From Allodiplogaster sudhausi (Eukaryota; Nematoda; Chromadorea; Rhabditida; Diplogasteridae), in assembly GCA_945643635.1 (NCBI GenBank), contig CALZFC010000256.1:2286001-2350000 (forward strand): a stretch of DNA of 64,000 nt, written 5' to 3'. The notes under the pieces were generated by a model. The model was not told the origin of the DNA. It saw nothing but the letters and a program-made list of their open reading frames with translations, and searched no databases. Positions 1 to 11,922 of the stretch are shown one piece after another. The first letter of the stretch is position 1. Every line of letters starts with the position of its first letter. The translations under genes were made by a program, and so were the position numbers.

Positions 1-155
1 TCAATATCATTCTTTCTTTATTGTAAGTTCTTTTTAAACATTTTTATTCGGGAATAGACGTATGAATTCTAATAATAAAGCACATTCATATATACATAGA
101 GATGCATAACATTTATATTATGTATGTACATATTTGTGACATTCTTCACCATCAG

Positions 156-1358
156 CTATGGGAAGATCACGGCTTCAAGTTCTGCATCCTGAGCATAGTG
201 ACGCCTCCACTCCTCTACATTCCGATTATAATCCAAAAGTCGCATGCAGTCAACCTCCTGGTATACTATACTGTCTTCTACGAAGGGCTGTATCGAGAGG
301 TACGATTTTAACATCTCACAGTTAGAATTTATTCCCATAAGAATGTATGTATTTTCTAACGGCATTTATAACGAAGTGTACTCTTGCACATAGCAAACAT
401 GTGTCTGCATATTTTTCTTTAAAAAACAACTAAAATTTATATATGGTACCAAAAAATGATATAAATAAGTTAATTCACTCTATTTTAGTACAGTGTCCCA
501 TTTGTCGTTTCGCTAACGTCGCTGCTCTTTGGCGGAGGAGCCGGCCTGCTCACTCTTGTCACAGTCGTTCGCCTCTTATCTTCCGTTCGTTTTCGTTCCA
601 GATTACAGTTACTTCAAGGGGCTCGCCGAGGCAAAAAAAAAACCAATTGAACAGATTGCTCACCTCTTTGCTTGACAGAACGATCAGCATCTCTCTACTT
701 CTATAATTTTACTGAAGAGTTCATATAAGAACACAATTTATGAATACAACATGAATGTACAAATGTAAATCGCTGGGCAAGATTACATATGGTAGTTTGA
801 AAATATACAAGTCCAGGCGTTTGATTTGAAGAGGCATTCTCGTGGCAATTTGGTGGCCGAGCGGAATCTCATCATTGCCGGCGCCTTCCAGACCGCAGTC
901 GCCGTTATCATGGCCGTGCTATGGGTTTCTGTTCTTTTCAGTATCAAACGAGTGGAAACTACGTCTACCCTAAGGGTAACAATAAAGTTCATGCAAATAA
1001 GAGTCAGCTGACGTTTGGCACAGCGAAGTGAAAATGTTAAATCCGTGCAATTATCTCACTGTTACTTCATTTTTCGGTGGGCAAGTACAGGGGTGAAAAC
1101 AAAAGAAAAAAACGTTGTGCAGGGCGTTTACAATATACTACTCTTGATGAAGCAATTCCTGTCGTCTTTCGTCATCTAAATACCGCTACTCGCCTTTCCT
1201 TCCTTCTCGCTCTCTCGGTCTCTCTCTCTCGTTCTCTCTCTCTCTCAGTGTATCAAATGCTCTCTCTTTATTTCGGTCTACTATACTCTCTTTCTCTTTC
1301 TCTCTCTCACTCTCATACACTAACACTTTCTCTCACTCTTGCTTTCTTTTGTTCTCTC

Positions 1359-1389
<31 letters not shown>

Positions 1390-1823
1390 AACACTTTCTC
1401 GCACTCTCTCCCTATCGCTCCCTCACTCTCTGTGCAGGCTCGTATCTACGTCGTATACAACTGGGAGGGAGGCCATGGCTACGGCGCCTTCTTCCTCGCT
1501 GCCAACCCCTGCCTTGATCTGCTCGCCTTCTGCACGCCATGGCTACTCGTATTCTCATCCGAAGTCGTTCGTAAGGATATACGGTTAGTCTTAAACCATT
1601 CTTAATACTGTTAGTCTTTAATACATTTCTTAAATCTCTCAATCATGCATATTATGGTCACACACAAAAAAAATCTAACAATAAATTATTAACTAAATAA
1701 GTCATTTCTTATTTATGATTATAACTGGGATTTAGGCGACTCTTGCTTGATGGCGACGCTTCTCTACATGCCAACTCAACTCTGGCAATGACCAGTACCG
1801 TGCAGTCAAGTGGCAGATTATAG
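156..1823 (+). CDS. srg-like seven-transmembrane chemoreceptor, copy A (5' end outside window)
   Basis: This is the 3' part of a serpentine receptor gene, presumed to be a G-protein-coupled chemosensory receptor of the plasma membrane. Exons I can place are 156-299, 489-584, 832-924, 1438-1583 and 1736-1823 (stop TAG). They correspond in order, length and phase to exons 3 to 7 of the intact copy at 5885-7833. The first visible exon begins LWEDHGFKFC, just after the family's TM3-end segment, and carries TM4. Later exons carry TM5 (GGGAGLLTLVTVVRL), TM6 (AERNLIIAGAFQTAVAVIM) and TM7 (LLAFCTPWLLVFSSEVVR). The last intron but one holds a long CT microsatellite before the acceptor. The exons for TM1 to TM3 must lie left of position 1. 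No frame disruption is visible. Assignment to class gamma rather than another nematode serpentine class is by resemblance only. Confidence 0.72.
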
Positions 1824-2897
1824 TCCCCATTCACTTTCTCGTTTGTGAACTATAGCTACATATATCTTTGCATTCCACAATATTAACAAGCATGATTACC
1901 GTCTTCCGATTTCATCTTAACTTCGACATGATCACAGACAACTGTTCTTCGTATTACACCGTAGAGTATACGGGAATAGTCAGAATGGGAAGCAGGCGTC
2001 GAAGTAATCACAATTAAGGGACTAATCTTTTTCTCGTCTCAGAACAACACTTATCCAAATAAACAAATAAAACCTATTAAATCGAACAATATGTACATTT
2101 ATACTATATTAGTGAGCAACAAGCACTGTTCCAATACTATTTTAACTACTTTTGAAGAATGTGTGAGTGATGTGGCGAAGTCGTCAAATGTATGTTTTTC
2201 CGATTTGTTTGCGTTGTTTTTTAATTACAAGATTTGAGGGTTTGAATATATGTTTAAAAAACTGTGATGTTCTTCACGTACGCCTTTTTGATAGTTGGGA
2301 AAAATGAGTTTAACCAACCTTACATTCTAATGCTATGAAGAGAAGACAAAGCCAAAGAGTTAAACGACTCTTAGAACGTCTCATTTAGCCTTTACAGAAG
2401 ACGAGGCTAAAGGCCACGACTTCTTTGAACTTGTGGGGCACATCCTACATTGTTCAGGCAGACCTTTCCTCAGTTCTTATTCGGAAATTCTTGCTGAAAG
2501 TGCGAGAGACGTGCGTCTTACTTCCGTTCTTTTTCTTGAGAAATTGGGGTTTCCCGTAAATGTGTCGTATATTTCATGTAAGAAAATGAAATACTCACTC
2601 TTCGAGATTGTTTCTTTGCTCTTTCAAGTAGGCTTATGGACACTTCATGCTCAATAATTCAATAGATAGTGTTGGCTAATCTCTTTTAAATTTCCGGTGA
2701 AAAAGCCTCTATAAAAGTACTACTTACACTGTACAAAAATAATTTAAATTTTTAAATGTAGTCTAGCGGAGAATTTTTTATCCCTGGAGCGAACATTATA
2801 TATAAATAATAGCGTCTTTTCAAAGATTTGAAAATTAGATCAAAATATGTCTCGTCTCTCTCATCACTTTTTTTTCGAATTGAGATAGTGGTCGGCT
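1824..2897. other. Spacer between srg copies A and B
   Basis: About 1.1 kb with no coding sequence I can support. It presumably holds the 3' end of copy A (an AATAAA-like motif lies near 2066) and the promoter of copy B. The stretch around 2335-2490 is diverged but recognisably similar to about 5270-5460 upstream of copy C. The tandem unit therefore includes intergenic DNA. Confidence 0.6.
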
Positions 2898-4355
2898 ATG
2901 GAGCCAATCTGCCCGGAGTTCGCTGGCGTTTGCTGTCCATGTGGGTCGACTTGTCTTCGATGTGTTATCCATCACGCTCTCTTCTCTGCTTCTCTGCATT
3001 TTCTACTCTCGCCGTTCTCGTCCTCCATACAACTCATTCTTCTTCAAGATCTTCGCCTGTGGAGCAATCTGTGTACGTGATATTTTACTGCTTAATTATG
3101 TGTAAATGGTGTTTTTCGCAGTTTGTTAAAGGATGGACTGTTCAGAATTTGCCGCTCTGCCCACTGAACATCCTACCCGTGACCCTGCTGAACTCGCCCC
3201 TCTGCAACATCGTCTTCCCCCTCCTCGCGACTCCATCTCACTGGCTCATGCCCCTCTTCGCTGCCAGCTACTATCTGAACCAACTTCACTTCAACATTGT
3301 CTTCCTCACCGCAGCACATCGCTGTAGCATTGTGCTATTTCCCGTCAAGTCCCACCTGGTGAGACAATGGTGTTTGCCTGTATATCATTTCCGGCCATTT
3401 TGTTCCAGTTCTGGGAAGACCACGGCTTCAAGTTCTGCTTCATTAGCATGGTAACGCCCCCGATCGTCTATTTTCCGATTCTGGTACAGAAGTCGTTCGC
3501 CGTAAACAGTCTTGTATACTACACGGTGTTTTTCGAAAACTTGTACAACCAAGAGGTTCGTCTAAGTAATGATAACAATATCATTTATTTATTATTTATT
3601 ATTATCAACATTTGTTCAGATTTGACAAATTGCAGCTAGAACTTGGCTATTCACATACTAGCTAATAAATGTTTAAGCACGTCTCATTTCTTCAGGGCGG
3701 AGCTCTCATCTATGTATATACATATTTATCAATGCTTAGTAATATGTATCCATATCTTCGTCATATTTTTATGATTCATTATATTGCATATTTTATTCAT
3801 ACCGTAAAGCAAGCCATGTTCTTTCAGTACGGCATCCCTTTAGTCGTATCGTTGAAGTCGTTGATCTTTGGCGTCGGTGCAGGTCTTCTCACCGTTGTCA
3901 CCATTATTCGTCTCTTCTCATCTGTTCTTCTCTCTTTTTTTTACTTACAAAAATCTTCCTAAATACACCCTGTTTCAGCACTTCTTTAACCTTGAGCAAG
4001 AAAGAATATAGAATGCTATTGTGATTTCGTTTAAAAAATTGATGAAAATCAATTATTGGCACTAATCCAGGTTTTATTTCATTTGAAGAGTCATTCTCGT
4101 GGCAATCTGGTTGCCGAGCGAAATCTCATAATTGCCGGCGCCTTCCAGACCGCAGTCGCCGTTATCATATCCGTGCTATGGGTATTTTTCTTTTCTATAT
4201 CATACGATGGAGAAAAAGCCTTTTTGCCTCGTCCACTCCCAAACAAGTCTTTCATTGCTTATCGACCAAATCCTAGAGAATACGTTAATCTTAATTCAAA
4301 AAAGTTACAGCTTCATTACTTATTCAATCTCTGATGTCTTCTTTCCTTTCAGTAG

Positions 4356-4387
<32 letters not shown>

Positions 4388-4888
4388 ACACTAACACTTT
4401 CTCTCACTCTCTCTCGCACTCTCACCCCCACCCTCTCTCTAGGCTCGTATCTACGTGCTGTACAACTTCGAGGGAGGCCATGGCTACGGCGCCTTCTTCT
4501 TCGCTGCCAACCCCTGCCTCGATCTGCTCGCATTCTGCACGCCGTGGTTACTCGTATTCTCATCCGAAGTTGTTCGCAAGGATATACGGTAAGTATTAAG
4601 TTAGTCTTAAAGGATGATAAAGATTACTCTTCAAGCGATTAAACTCTCCCAACTGGATCAGCGTTTATCAACTAGATGAGTTCTCAAACCTCTTACAATT
4701 AGTCATGCGTATCACGATTACACACTATAAACAAAGTCGAGTAAATAAATTGCCATTTAAATAAGCCATTTCTATGTTCCGATGAATAACTGTGATTTAG
4801 GCGACTCTTGATTCATGGCGATGCTTCTCCACACGCTAACTCAACTGTCCTAATGACTAGTACCATGCAGTCCACTGGCAGATTGTAG
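2898..4888 (+). pseudogene. srg-like chemoreceptor, copy B, start region frameshifted by an 11-base deletion
   Basis: Seven exons match the intact copy C one for one: 2898-3072, 3122-3358, 3409-3555, 3828-3923, 4089-4181, 4443-4588 and 4801-4888. Exons 2 to 7 are open, in phase and have the same lengths as in copy C. Exon 1 is 175 bases instead of 186. After the codons for MEPICPE, eleven bases present in copy C are missing. The conserved ATG at 2898 is thus out of frame with the TM1 segment (AFAVHVGRLVFDVLSITL). If spliced normally, translation from that ATG stops at TAA in the first codons of exon 2. The TM1 frame itself has a nearby upstream TGA and no ATG. The gene is therefore probably dead, unless an upstream exon supplies another start. 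The rest encodes a full receptor with the TM3-end segment LTAAHRCSIVLFPVKSH. Confidence 0.72.
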
Positions 4889-5884
4889 TCACCTATCACT
4901 CTCGCCATTCATTTTCTCACTTGTACACCACCTCATATCTTTATTGACGAAGATATTATCGCTATTTGTAACATTGTATTTAATGTTAGAGTGATAATAT
5001 TCTTCACTAAATACCTCAGAGAAGCACACGAGAAAGTCAACTTCCGGGTCAGAATGGAAAGAAGACCTCGAACTAATCACAATCAGAGTGCAATCTTTTT
5101 CTTTTCTCATGGTCAGAACAGCACTTTTCAGAAAAGAAAAAGAAGACAACTAAAAATGGTAACAAGCGTTTTTCTACGAACATTTGAATATACTCAAACC
5201 AATATGGGGTTTTTGAGTTATTTGGGAAATATTAATTTGTTTGCCCAACCTTACGTTCTCGTGATATGTCGACGCAGAGAAGACAGCGGCAGACAGTTAA
5301 TTTCAAGCTTGAAGAGTATTGGGAAGATTCTTAGAGTGTCTCCTTTAGCCTTTACAGTAGACAAGACTAAAGCCCGTTACTTTGTTCTTTGCATGTACAC
5401 TACACATCCCACATTGTTCAGCCAGAACATTTTTCAGTTCCTACACGGAACTTCTGGATGGAGGTGTATGAGAGTGAGAGAGAGCTCTTACTTCAGTTTT
5501 CTTTTGCTTCTGAAATTGTTTAATCTTCTACCTTTGTCATCACCCTATTTTCTGTGAAAGGGTCGAAATCTCATGTGAAAATAGCTCACAAAAAGATTGT
5601 TTCTTTTGCTCCTTCAAGTTGGCTTTCACAGACACTTCTTGTTCGACAATGCAAGAGAGTCATGGAATTTATAAAATCTCGTCTCAACGATAAACCCTTT
5701 CAACTTTTTTTTAAACCCTTGTGCAACAGTTATGTACATATGTATGTTGATTAGATTATAATATGATTGTTGTCTCTTACATATATCTACAATGTTACAA
5801 ATTCGGTGAATAGATTCTCTCTCTCTCTCTTTATCAATATATCAAATTCGGTGAATAGATTTTTGAATTGATGTTTGGTCGGAT
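4889..5884. other. Spacer between srg copies B and C
   Basis: About 1 kb without a supportable gene. Parts resemble the spacer before copy B, as expected for a duplicated unit. A short CT run lies at about 5817-5831. It presumably contains the promoter of copy C. Confidence 0.6.
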
Positions 5885-7833
5885 ATGGAGCCAATCTGCC
5901 CGGAGTCGAGTGAGCGTTCGCTGGCGTTTGCCGTCCATGTGGGGCGGCTTGTGTTCGATGTGTTATCCCTCGCGCTTTCCTCACTTCTTCTTCGCCTCTA
6001 TCGAGCCCGCCGTTCTCGTCCTCCATACAACTCATTCTTCTTCAAGATCTTCGCCTGTGGAGCAATCTGTGTACGTGATATTTTACTGCTTAATTATGTG
6101 TTAATGGTGTTTTTCGCAGTTTGTTAAAGGATGGACTGTTCAGAATTTGCCGCTCTGCCCACTGAACATTCTACCCGTGACCCTGCTGAATTCGCCCCTC
6201 TGCAACGTGGTCTTCCCCCTCCTCGCGACTCCTTCTCACTGGCTCATGCCCCTCTTCGCTGCCAGCTACTATCTGAACCAACTTCACTTCAACATTGTCT
6301 TCCTCACCGCGGCACATCGCTGTAGCATTGTGCTATTTCCCGTAAAGTCCCACCAGGTGAGACAATGGTGTTTGCCCGTATATCATTTCCGACCATTTCG
6401 TTCCAGTTCTGGGAAGACCACGGCTTCAAGTTCTGCTTCATTAGCATGGTAACGCCCCCGATCGTCTATTTTCCGATTCTGGTACAGAAGTCGTTCGCCG
6501 TCAATCTCCTTGTATACTACACCGTGTTTTTCGAGGACATCTACTACAAAGAGGTTCGTCTTAAGTAATGATAATAATATCACGTATATTATGAACACTT
6601 GTTCACAGCAAATAATTTGCAGTAAGAAATTGGCTATGTATTTATTTTTAAGTGTATTTCCTCTGGCCTGAACTCTGTCTTCTTTTAGTACAGCACCCCT
6701 TTAGTCGTCTCTCTGACGTCGCTGATCTTTGGAGTTGGTGCGGGGTTTCTCACCGTCGTCACCATTATTCGTCTCTTCTCATCTGTTTGCTTCTTTTTTT
6801 AATTCACAGAATCTTTTACATGTAAACTATTTCGGCATTTCTTTTGCATACACTGAGCAAAAAAGAATAGTGCATTAATTTTAAATATAAATACTAGTAA
6901 TTAACAAACTGCCCCAGTCAGGTTTACCATTTGAAGAGACATTCTCGTGGCAATCTGGTGGCCGAGCGGAATCTCATCATTGCCGGCGCATTCCAGACTG
7001 CAGTCGCCGTTATCATGGCCGTGCTATGGGTTTCTGTTCTTTTCAGTATCAAACAAGTGGAAACTACGTCTATCCTATGGGTAACCATAAAGTTCATGAC
7101 AGTCAGCTGACGTTAGGCACTGCGAAGTGAAAATGTTAAATCCTTGCAAGTCTCTTACGATTTCTTCATTCTTCAAAGCGCGAGTACAGGTGTGAGAACA
7201 GAGAAAGTGTAGTGGAGAGCGTTGACTACATACTACTCTTGATAATCAAAACAATGCCTGTCGGCTTTCGTCATCATACCGCCACTCATCTTTCTTTCCC
7301 TCTCACTCTTTATCTCTCTCTCTCTCTCTCACTCTCTCTCTCTCCCTTACACTAACACTTTCTCGGACTCTCTCCCTATCGCTCCCTCACCCCCACCCTC
7401 TGTGCAGGCTCGTATCTACGTGGTGTACAACTTCGAGGGAGGCCATGGCTACGGCGCCTTCTTCCTCGCTGCCAACCCCTGCCTCGATCTGCTCGCGTTC
7501 TGCACGCCTTGGCTGCTTGTCTTCTCATCCGAAATTGTTAGAAAGGATATACGGTGAGCGTTATTTCTATTTATTTGTTTTAATATATTAAATATTTAGC
7601 TTACTATAACAAGCCATACCTTAAATTAATACTGGCAGCAAGAAAGTAATACAAAACAACAATTTAACAAATATTAAACTTAAATCAAATTAAAGATGTT
7701 CAATTTAATATTACTTTTATTTAACAACTAATTAGCCGGCAAAAGATTTAGACGACTGTGTGTTCACGGAGACGTTTCTCGGCATGTCACATCGGCTCTG
7801 GTCGTTACAAGCACCGTGCAGTCAACTAGATGA
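5885..7833 (+). CDS. srg-like seven-transmembrane chemoreceptor, copy C, apparently intact
   Basis: This is a predicted chemosensory G-protein-coupled receptor of 328 aa, about the usual length for Srg-type proteins. Exons are 5885-6070, 6120-6356, 6407-6553, 6689-6784, 6937-7029, 7408-7553 and 7752-7833 (stop TGA). All join in phase. The start is the ATG beginning MEPICPESSERS, 12 residues before a hydrophobic TM1 that ends LLLRLYRARRSRPPYNSFFF. TM2 and TM3 follow, then LTAAHRCSIVLFPVKSHQFW at the cytoplasmic end of TM3, where Srg proteins carry a related N/H-R-x(4)-FP motif. TM5 to TM7 lie in the last exons. A polar C-terminal tail follows KDIRR. Introns are short except the one before exon 6, which holds a CT microsatellite. 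Family class is inferred from motif layout; Srv or Sru membership is the main alternative. Confidence 0.75.
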
Positions 7834-8227
7834 GTAAGTCGTCCTAATGACTCCTCACAACTCCGAAGACCTCCATTCCTTTTTTTATATTTAATAACAG
7901 ACCTTTATAAAATGAACTACGTGATCATGTCTCGTATATACATATGTAAGTATATACATATATTCAATTTTTTTTGTAGTTTTTTGTGTAACGAACTATA
8001 CTTTAACCCAAATAGTAATACCCTGTGTAAATAACGAAATTAAGAAAAATTCATCCGCCTTGACTAACGTAGAACTCGTAAACGGAACAGGCCTTCGATT
8101 GTCCCAACAAGAAATACATGCGTTTCATAAATCTGCTTTATATAAAAGGGAATAGGGTAAGATGGCGGAAGGGAAGGGAGACTGGGCCCATGCCTTGGGC
8201 TCCTTAACCCTAAGCCTTAGGCTTTCC
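7834..8227. other. Convergent 3' spacer between srg copy C and the MSP-domain gene
   Basis: About 390 bases, AT-rich in its left half. Around 8190-8225 there is a short imperfect palindromic GCC/CTTAGG-rich stretch. It should hold the 3' ends of two convergent genes. I see no coding sequence. Confidence 0.55.
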
Positions 8228-9069
8228 TACTCGTCGACGTAGGCAAGGCGCACGAGATGGCGGAACTTGTCGAGGGAGACGGACGAGAAAAGATTACGAG
8301 AGAATTCAGAGACGAGTCCCTCCGGCACGAAAGTGCAGTCGATGGCCAGCTGAAACGGGAATGACCAGTTACAAGAATGTATATTATTGACATGAATACT
8401 TTAGGCTACTGGCCGTAAAAAAAATTGTTTGAAGCTAACTTTGTGTGAAACTAAAACACTATTTTTTGATATATCAAACAATATTAGCTCAGTTTTATGC
8501 CGAAACAAACAAAGATTGTTTCAAACAATTTGTTTGTATGGCGCCTAAGGCCGTAGGCCCTTAGCGAACTCAGGAATTCTGAATGGAATGTCGCTGTGCA
8601 TTGCCAAATAACTCACCTTGTCTCCGCTCCAAGGCATCGGAGGGCGCTGTTCCTTCTCCACAACAGCCACTGTGATCTAAAGAGATAAAAAGGATTATTA
8701 TTTCAGAGGTATCAAGTTTAAGTAGGTTATGTAATTATAATAGGATGGTAAAATAGGCAATAAATTGTGAAGAAACCTCGCAGCACTGGCCGGAGGCGAG
8801 GAAGCCATTCATGGGAAAGGCGCGGATGCAGTCGAGGGCATTGGTCTTGAGGCCGAAGAGAAGAGGACTGGCGGAGACATTCTCGAGGAGGAGAGTGCGG
8901 GAAGAGCCAGAGAGGGGCAGCTGCAGCTCATACGCAGGCGACACCTTCAGATTGCCAGTCCTGAGAGAGAGAGAGTGTTGGAGTGAGAGAGGGAAAGTGG
9001 AAAAGTGGAGAGAGAGAGAGAAAGAGAGTGTGTGTATGTGATGGTGTGAGAGAGGGAACGTGGAAGAGT

Positions 9070-9118
<49 letters not shown>

Positions 9119-10987
9119 ACGAGAGATATGAGGCAGAGAATAATGACGTCACCCACCTAATCTGAACGCTCGGCCGACTGATGGACGTCATGTTGTGTCC
9201 TCCCTCGTACTTTTCTTGCTCCTCATCCTTCTCTTCTTCCTCCTCCGATTTCTTCACTTCCTCACCGTATTTGGTTACAAATGGCCACGCGGCAATCTGA
9301 AGCTTTAGATCACCTTGCTTTTCCGTCTTTTGAGCTTTCCTTAACCATCTTCTATAATTTGTAGACTTTCTGACTGCGGTACGAGGAGTCGAACTGCGAG
9401 GAGAACTTTGGCACGCAAAGAGAGCGCAGTCGGGTGTGTTCGACTGAGAAAGAGGACATGAAGGATTGTCATCCTCGGGTGGAACATTACTCCATCCTCC
9501 TACAGTATTCTGTCCACTTACAGTAACCACTTCAATCTCCAACCTCGGGGCAGGTGGACGCGCTGTCGACGCTGCAGCTGCTGGCCGAAGCGGCCGCAGA
9601 GGAGATGACGAAAGTGCGCGAGTCCGAGAGAGAAGTTCCGCTTTCCTAAAGAGAAGGGATCATCTTATTAATTAAACGACATTATACTTATACACAATTT
9701 TAGATATTATTATTTTTTGATAAACAATACATTTTATTTTTCAGTATTCATAAATAAGTATACTATATTAGCATATGTATTTAGATCAACTGTTTTTTGC
9801 TCTACATTTGCATTCTTCTATACCAGCCTGCATAGAAAAGTCGCTGTCGAAGGTGTTACGGAGAGCGCCGCGAAGAGGGGGATCAGCTTTGCGAACAATG
9901 AAGCAGTGGAGGGATCGGAAGATAGAGAGAACCAGAGACAGAAAGAGCCAGAGAGAACCAGAGAGAACCAGAGAGTGGGAGAGAGAGAGAAAGAGAGCGA
10001 GAAAGAGAGAGAGAGAAAGAGAGTACGAGAGAGTTGTTGAGGGCGGAGATGGAGTGTCAAATAGACATGCCAGCGATGCTCTTAGCCCTGCGCCTTACTG
10101 GCAAAGTGCCAAAAGAGGGTAGAGGCTGCGATGAACTTGGCAAGGAGAAGGAGTGAAGAGGGCGGGAGGATGGTGTCCACCAGGAACAGTAATCCGTTCC
10201 ATGCCCAGAATGACAGGAGGTTGCGCTGGAAATAAGGAAGAGTTCTATATAATTGAAATGTTGTTGTCCTTCTCTGACCTGGATAAAATTATTGTAAAAA
10301 AAATTATAGCATTTTGCTGCATCACTCCGAACGGGAGTGGTTGTTTCGGGGATATGATGTGGGGGGAGGGTGTCCAGTCCAGGAAGAAGGAAAACTCTGA
10401 CGAGGCAGTCGATTCCTGCCTCGTTGTCCGTGACCGCGAGCATTGAGACAATCGCCGGAGGGAGTGAAGAGACGAGGAAGAAGACGGCCTGCAGCCGGTT
10501 TTGGACTGTTATTTTTTTAATATTAAATGTTGTTTAAAAAAAAATTTATTTTTGGCAAAATTTTGATAATTAACAAAAACCTTTTGGAGCAAAGTAATTA
10601 TTAGGATAAATTGTTTTTCAACACAATATCACGTCGGGACCTCCGCATTCTCGTAGCTGGCAAAGGAAATGTAGCTGGCGACCGACAGCCAGAGAAGAGT
10701 TGCGCCATCCGCGGCGCGAGCGCGCTACTTTAAGCCTAGAAGGAAAGTTAAATTTCTTGGTCATTTTATTTTTGTTCAATTACGAACTTTTCTGATATTC
10801 AGAAATGTTCAATTTAAAAGTTAAAAAGAATTTTCATTTGTTTTCTATTTAATTAACCATTTATTTATTAAAAATCAAGGAGTTAAAATAATTACTTAAT
10901 CAATTACTAACCCAGAAGCGACTCCTTGAAAGATGGAGCGAGAAGAGACTGAGGCGCAAAAGTCTCGAACCGACTGTTCTCCGCCAT
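8228..10987 (-). CDS. MSP-domain protein with an N-terminal REEP-like membrane hairpin (possible fusion or two genes)
   Basis: Three in-phase 3' exons, 8777-8960, 8617-8676 and 8228-8349, encode a clear major-sperm-protein fold: TGNLKVSPAYELQLPL, then RTLLLENVSASPLLFGLKTN, then RAFPMNGFLASGQCCE, ending LVRLAYVDE and TAG. MSP domains of VAP/MOSPD type bind FFAT motifs at ER contact sites. Upstream lies an acidic, serine-rich exon (about 9157-9645, or two exons split near 9440-9550). 5' exons are 10912-10987 (ATG, MAENSRFETFAPQ), a doubtful one near 10650-10730, 10402-10505 and 10099-10225. The last two join in phase and give VFFLVSSLPPAIVSMLAV, then RNLLSFWAWNGLLFLVD and AKFIAASTLFWHFA. That order resembles the REEP/TB2-DP1-HVA22 hairpin. 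Exon joins between 9645 and 10099 do not agree in phase as I read them, so this could be two adjacent genes. MSP call firm; REEP call tentative. Confidence 0.6.
8427..8560. repeat. Small imperfect inverted repeat, possible MITE remnant
   Basis: Inside the intron 8350-8616 of the MSP gene, AATTGTTTGAA near 8431 faces TTCAAACAATT near 8520. Outside them, GGCCGT-type sequences also face each other imperfectly. It has no coding content. Element identity is a guess. Confidence 0.25.
8961..9120. repeat. GA/CT microsatellite ending at a splice acceptor
   Basis: A GA-rich tract on the + strand reads CT on the sense strand of the MSP gene and runs directly into the acceptor of exon 8777-8960. It appears to serve as the polypyrimidine tract. 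Long open frames over it are simple-sequence artefacts. Confidence 0.85.
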
Positions 10988-11922
10988 TGCGATGAGGTGA
11001 AATGATGAAGAAGTTTCGCCAACTTATCGACAATTCGAGGAAGATTCGAGAATAATGAAAAAATTCTTTTTGTTTACGTTATAATTTCTTCGCAATGGAA
11101 TGCACTTTGTAATGAAGTGCAAAAAGAAAAAAAAAGAATTGTTCTACCCGTAAAAAGTGTAAAAATAAAAAAAAAACTTAGGTAAATAATAAAATCTAAA
11201 TTTCTCACCAAATTTGACAATGATACAAATATTTAATAAAATTTTCCTATTTGTATCTTCCTCGTTCTTTCTCAATCTCTATGTCTCTCTCTCTCTCTCC
11301 CTCTAGCTCGGTCACGTTCTCTTTCACTACCACTCTCTTTCTCTCTCTCCAGCTCGAAAGGTCTTTCTTATATATTTTTTGGCTGATAGCGTTCATAAAA
11401 GTACGAGACATACTGCATGTCCTCATTTCTCTTTTTCTCCGCTTCATTAGGAAAATCAGTTTCTCTATCTCTCATCCACTGTCTATGTACCTCTATTTAA
11501 AAAGTGTTAAAAGTGCTATGCATCTTGCTACCCAACTACTTAAAACTTAAAATCTGCGCAAAAACGCAAAGTTCTGTAAGTTATTGCAATCTGCTAACGT
11601 TCATTTTTAGTCAATAAATATTTTATTACGCTCTACATAAGCATAGAAAGAATGACACAGCATATAACGTAAAGTTTTACAAGGATATAAATCCTAAGCA
11701 GATCACAGATATCGCATCACAAATTAGTCAATCAAAAGAGGCACGTACTCTTTCCTTTTGGCCACAAAAACTGAAACTTGCACCACCATTCTATTTACAA
11801 AATAGATTTTTTTGTCTACTTAAATAATATAAATCTACAGTAAAGTATAAATGGAATGACCGTAAATCTTATATATTTACTGATGATATTATTATGCAAC
11901 TAGGAATTAGCAGACAAGTTAA
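10988..11922. other. Spacer between MSP gene 5' end and WDR81 3' end
   Basis: AT-rich, about 0.9 kb. It has a modest CT-rich patch at about 11260-11350 and no supportable gene. It must hold the promoter of the MSP gene and the 3' UTR of the WDR81-like gene, both on the minus strand. Confidence 0.6.

Noticed and set aside
1205..1440. CRISPR-like or satellite array in the CT-rich stretches
   Set aside because: There are no regularly spaced unique spacers. These are degenerate dinucleotide microsatellites in a eukaryotic intron.
8928..9165. Long open frames over GA/CT tracts (also at 36047-36491, 41426-41917, 43388-43776, 56098-56372, 61325-62552)
   Set aside because: They translate to Leu-Ser or Arg-Glu dipeptide runs, which any pure GA/CT repeat leaves open in several frames.
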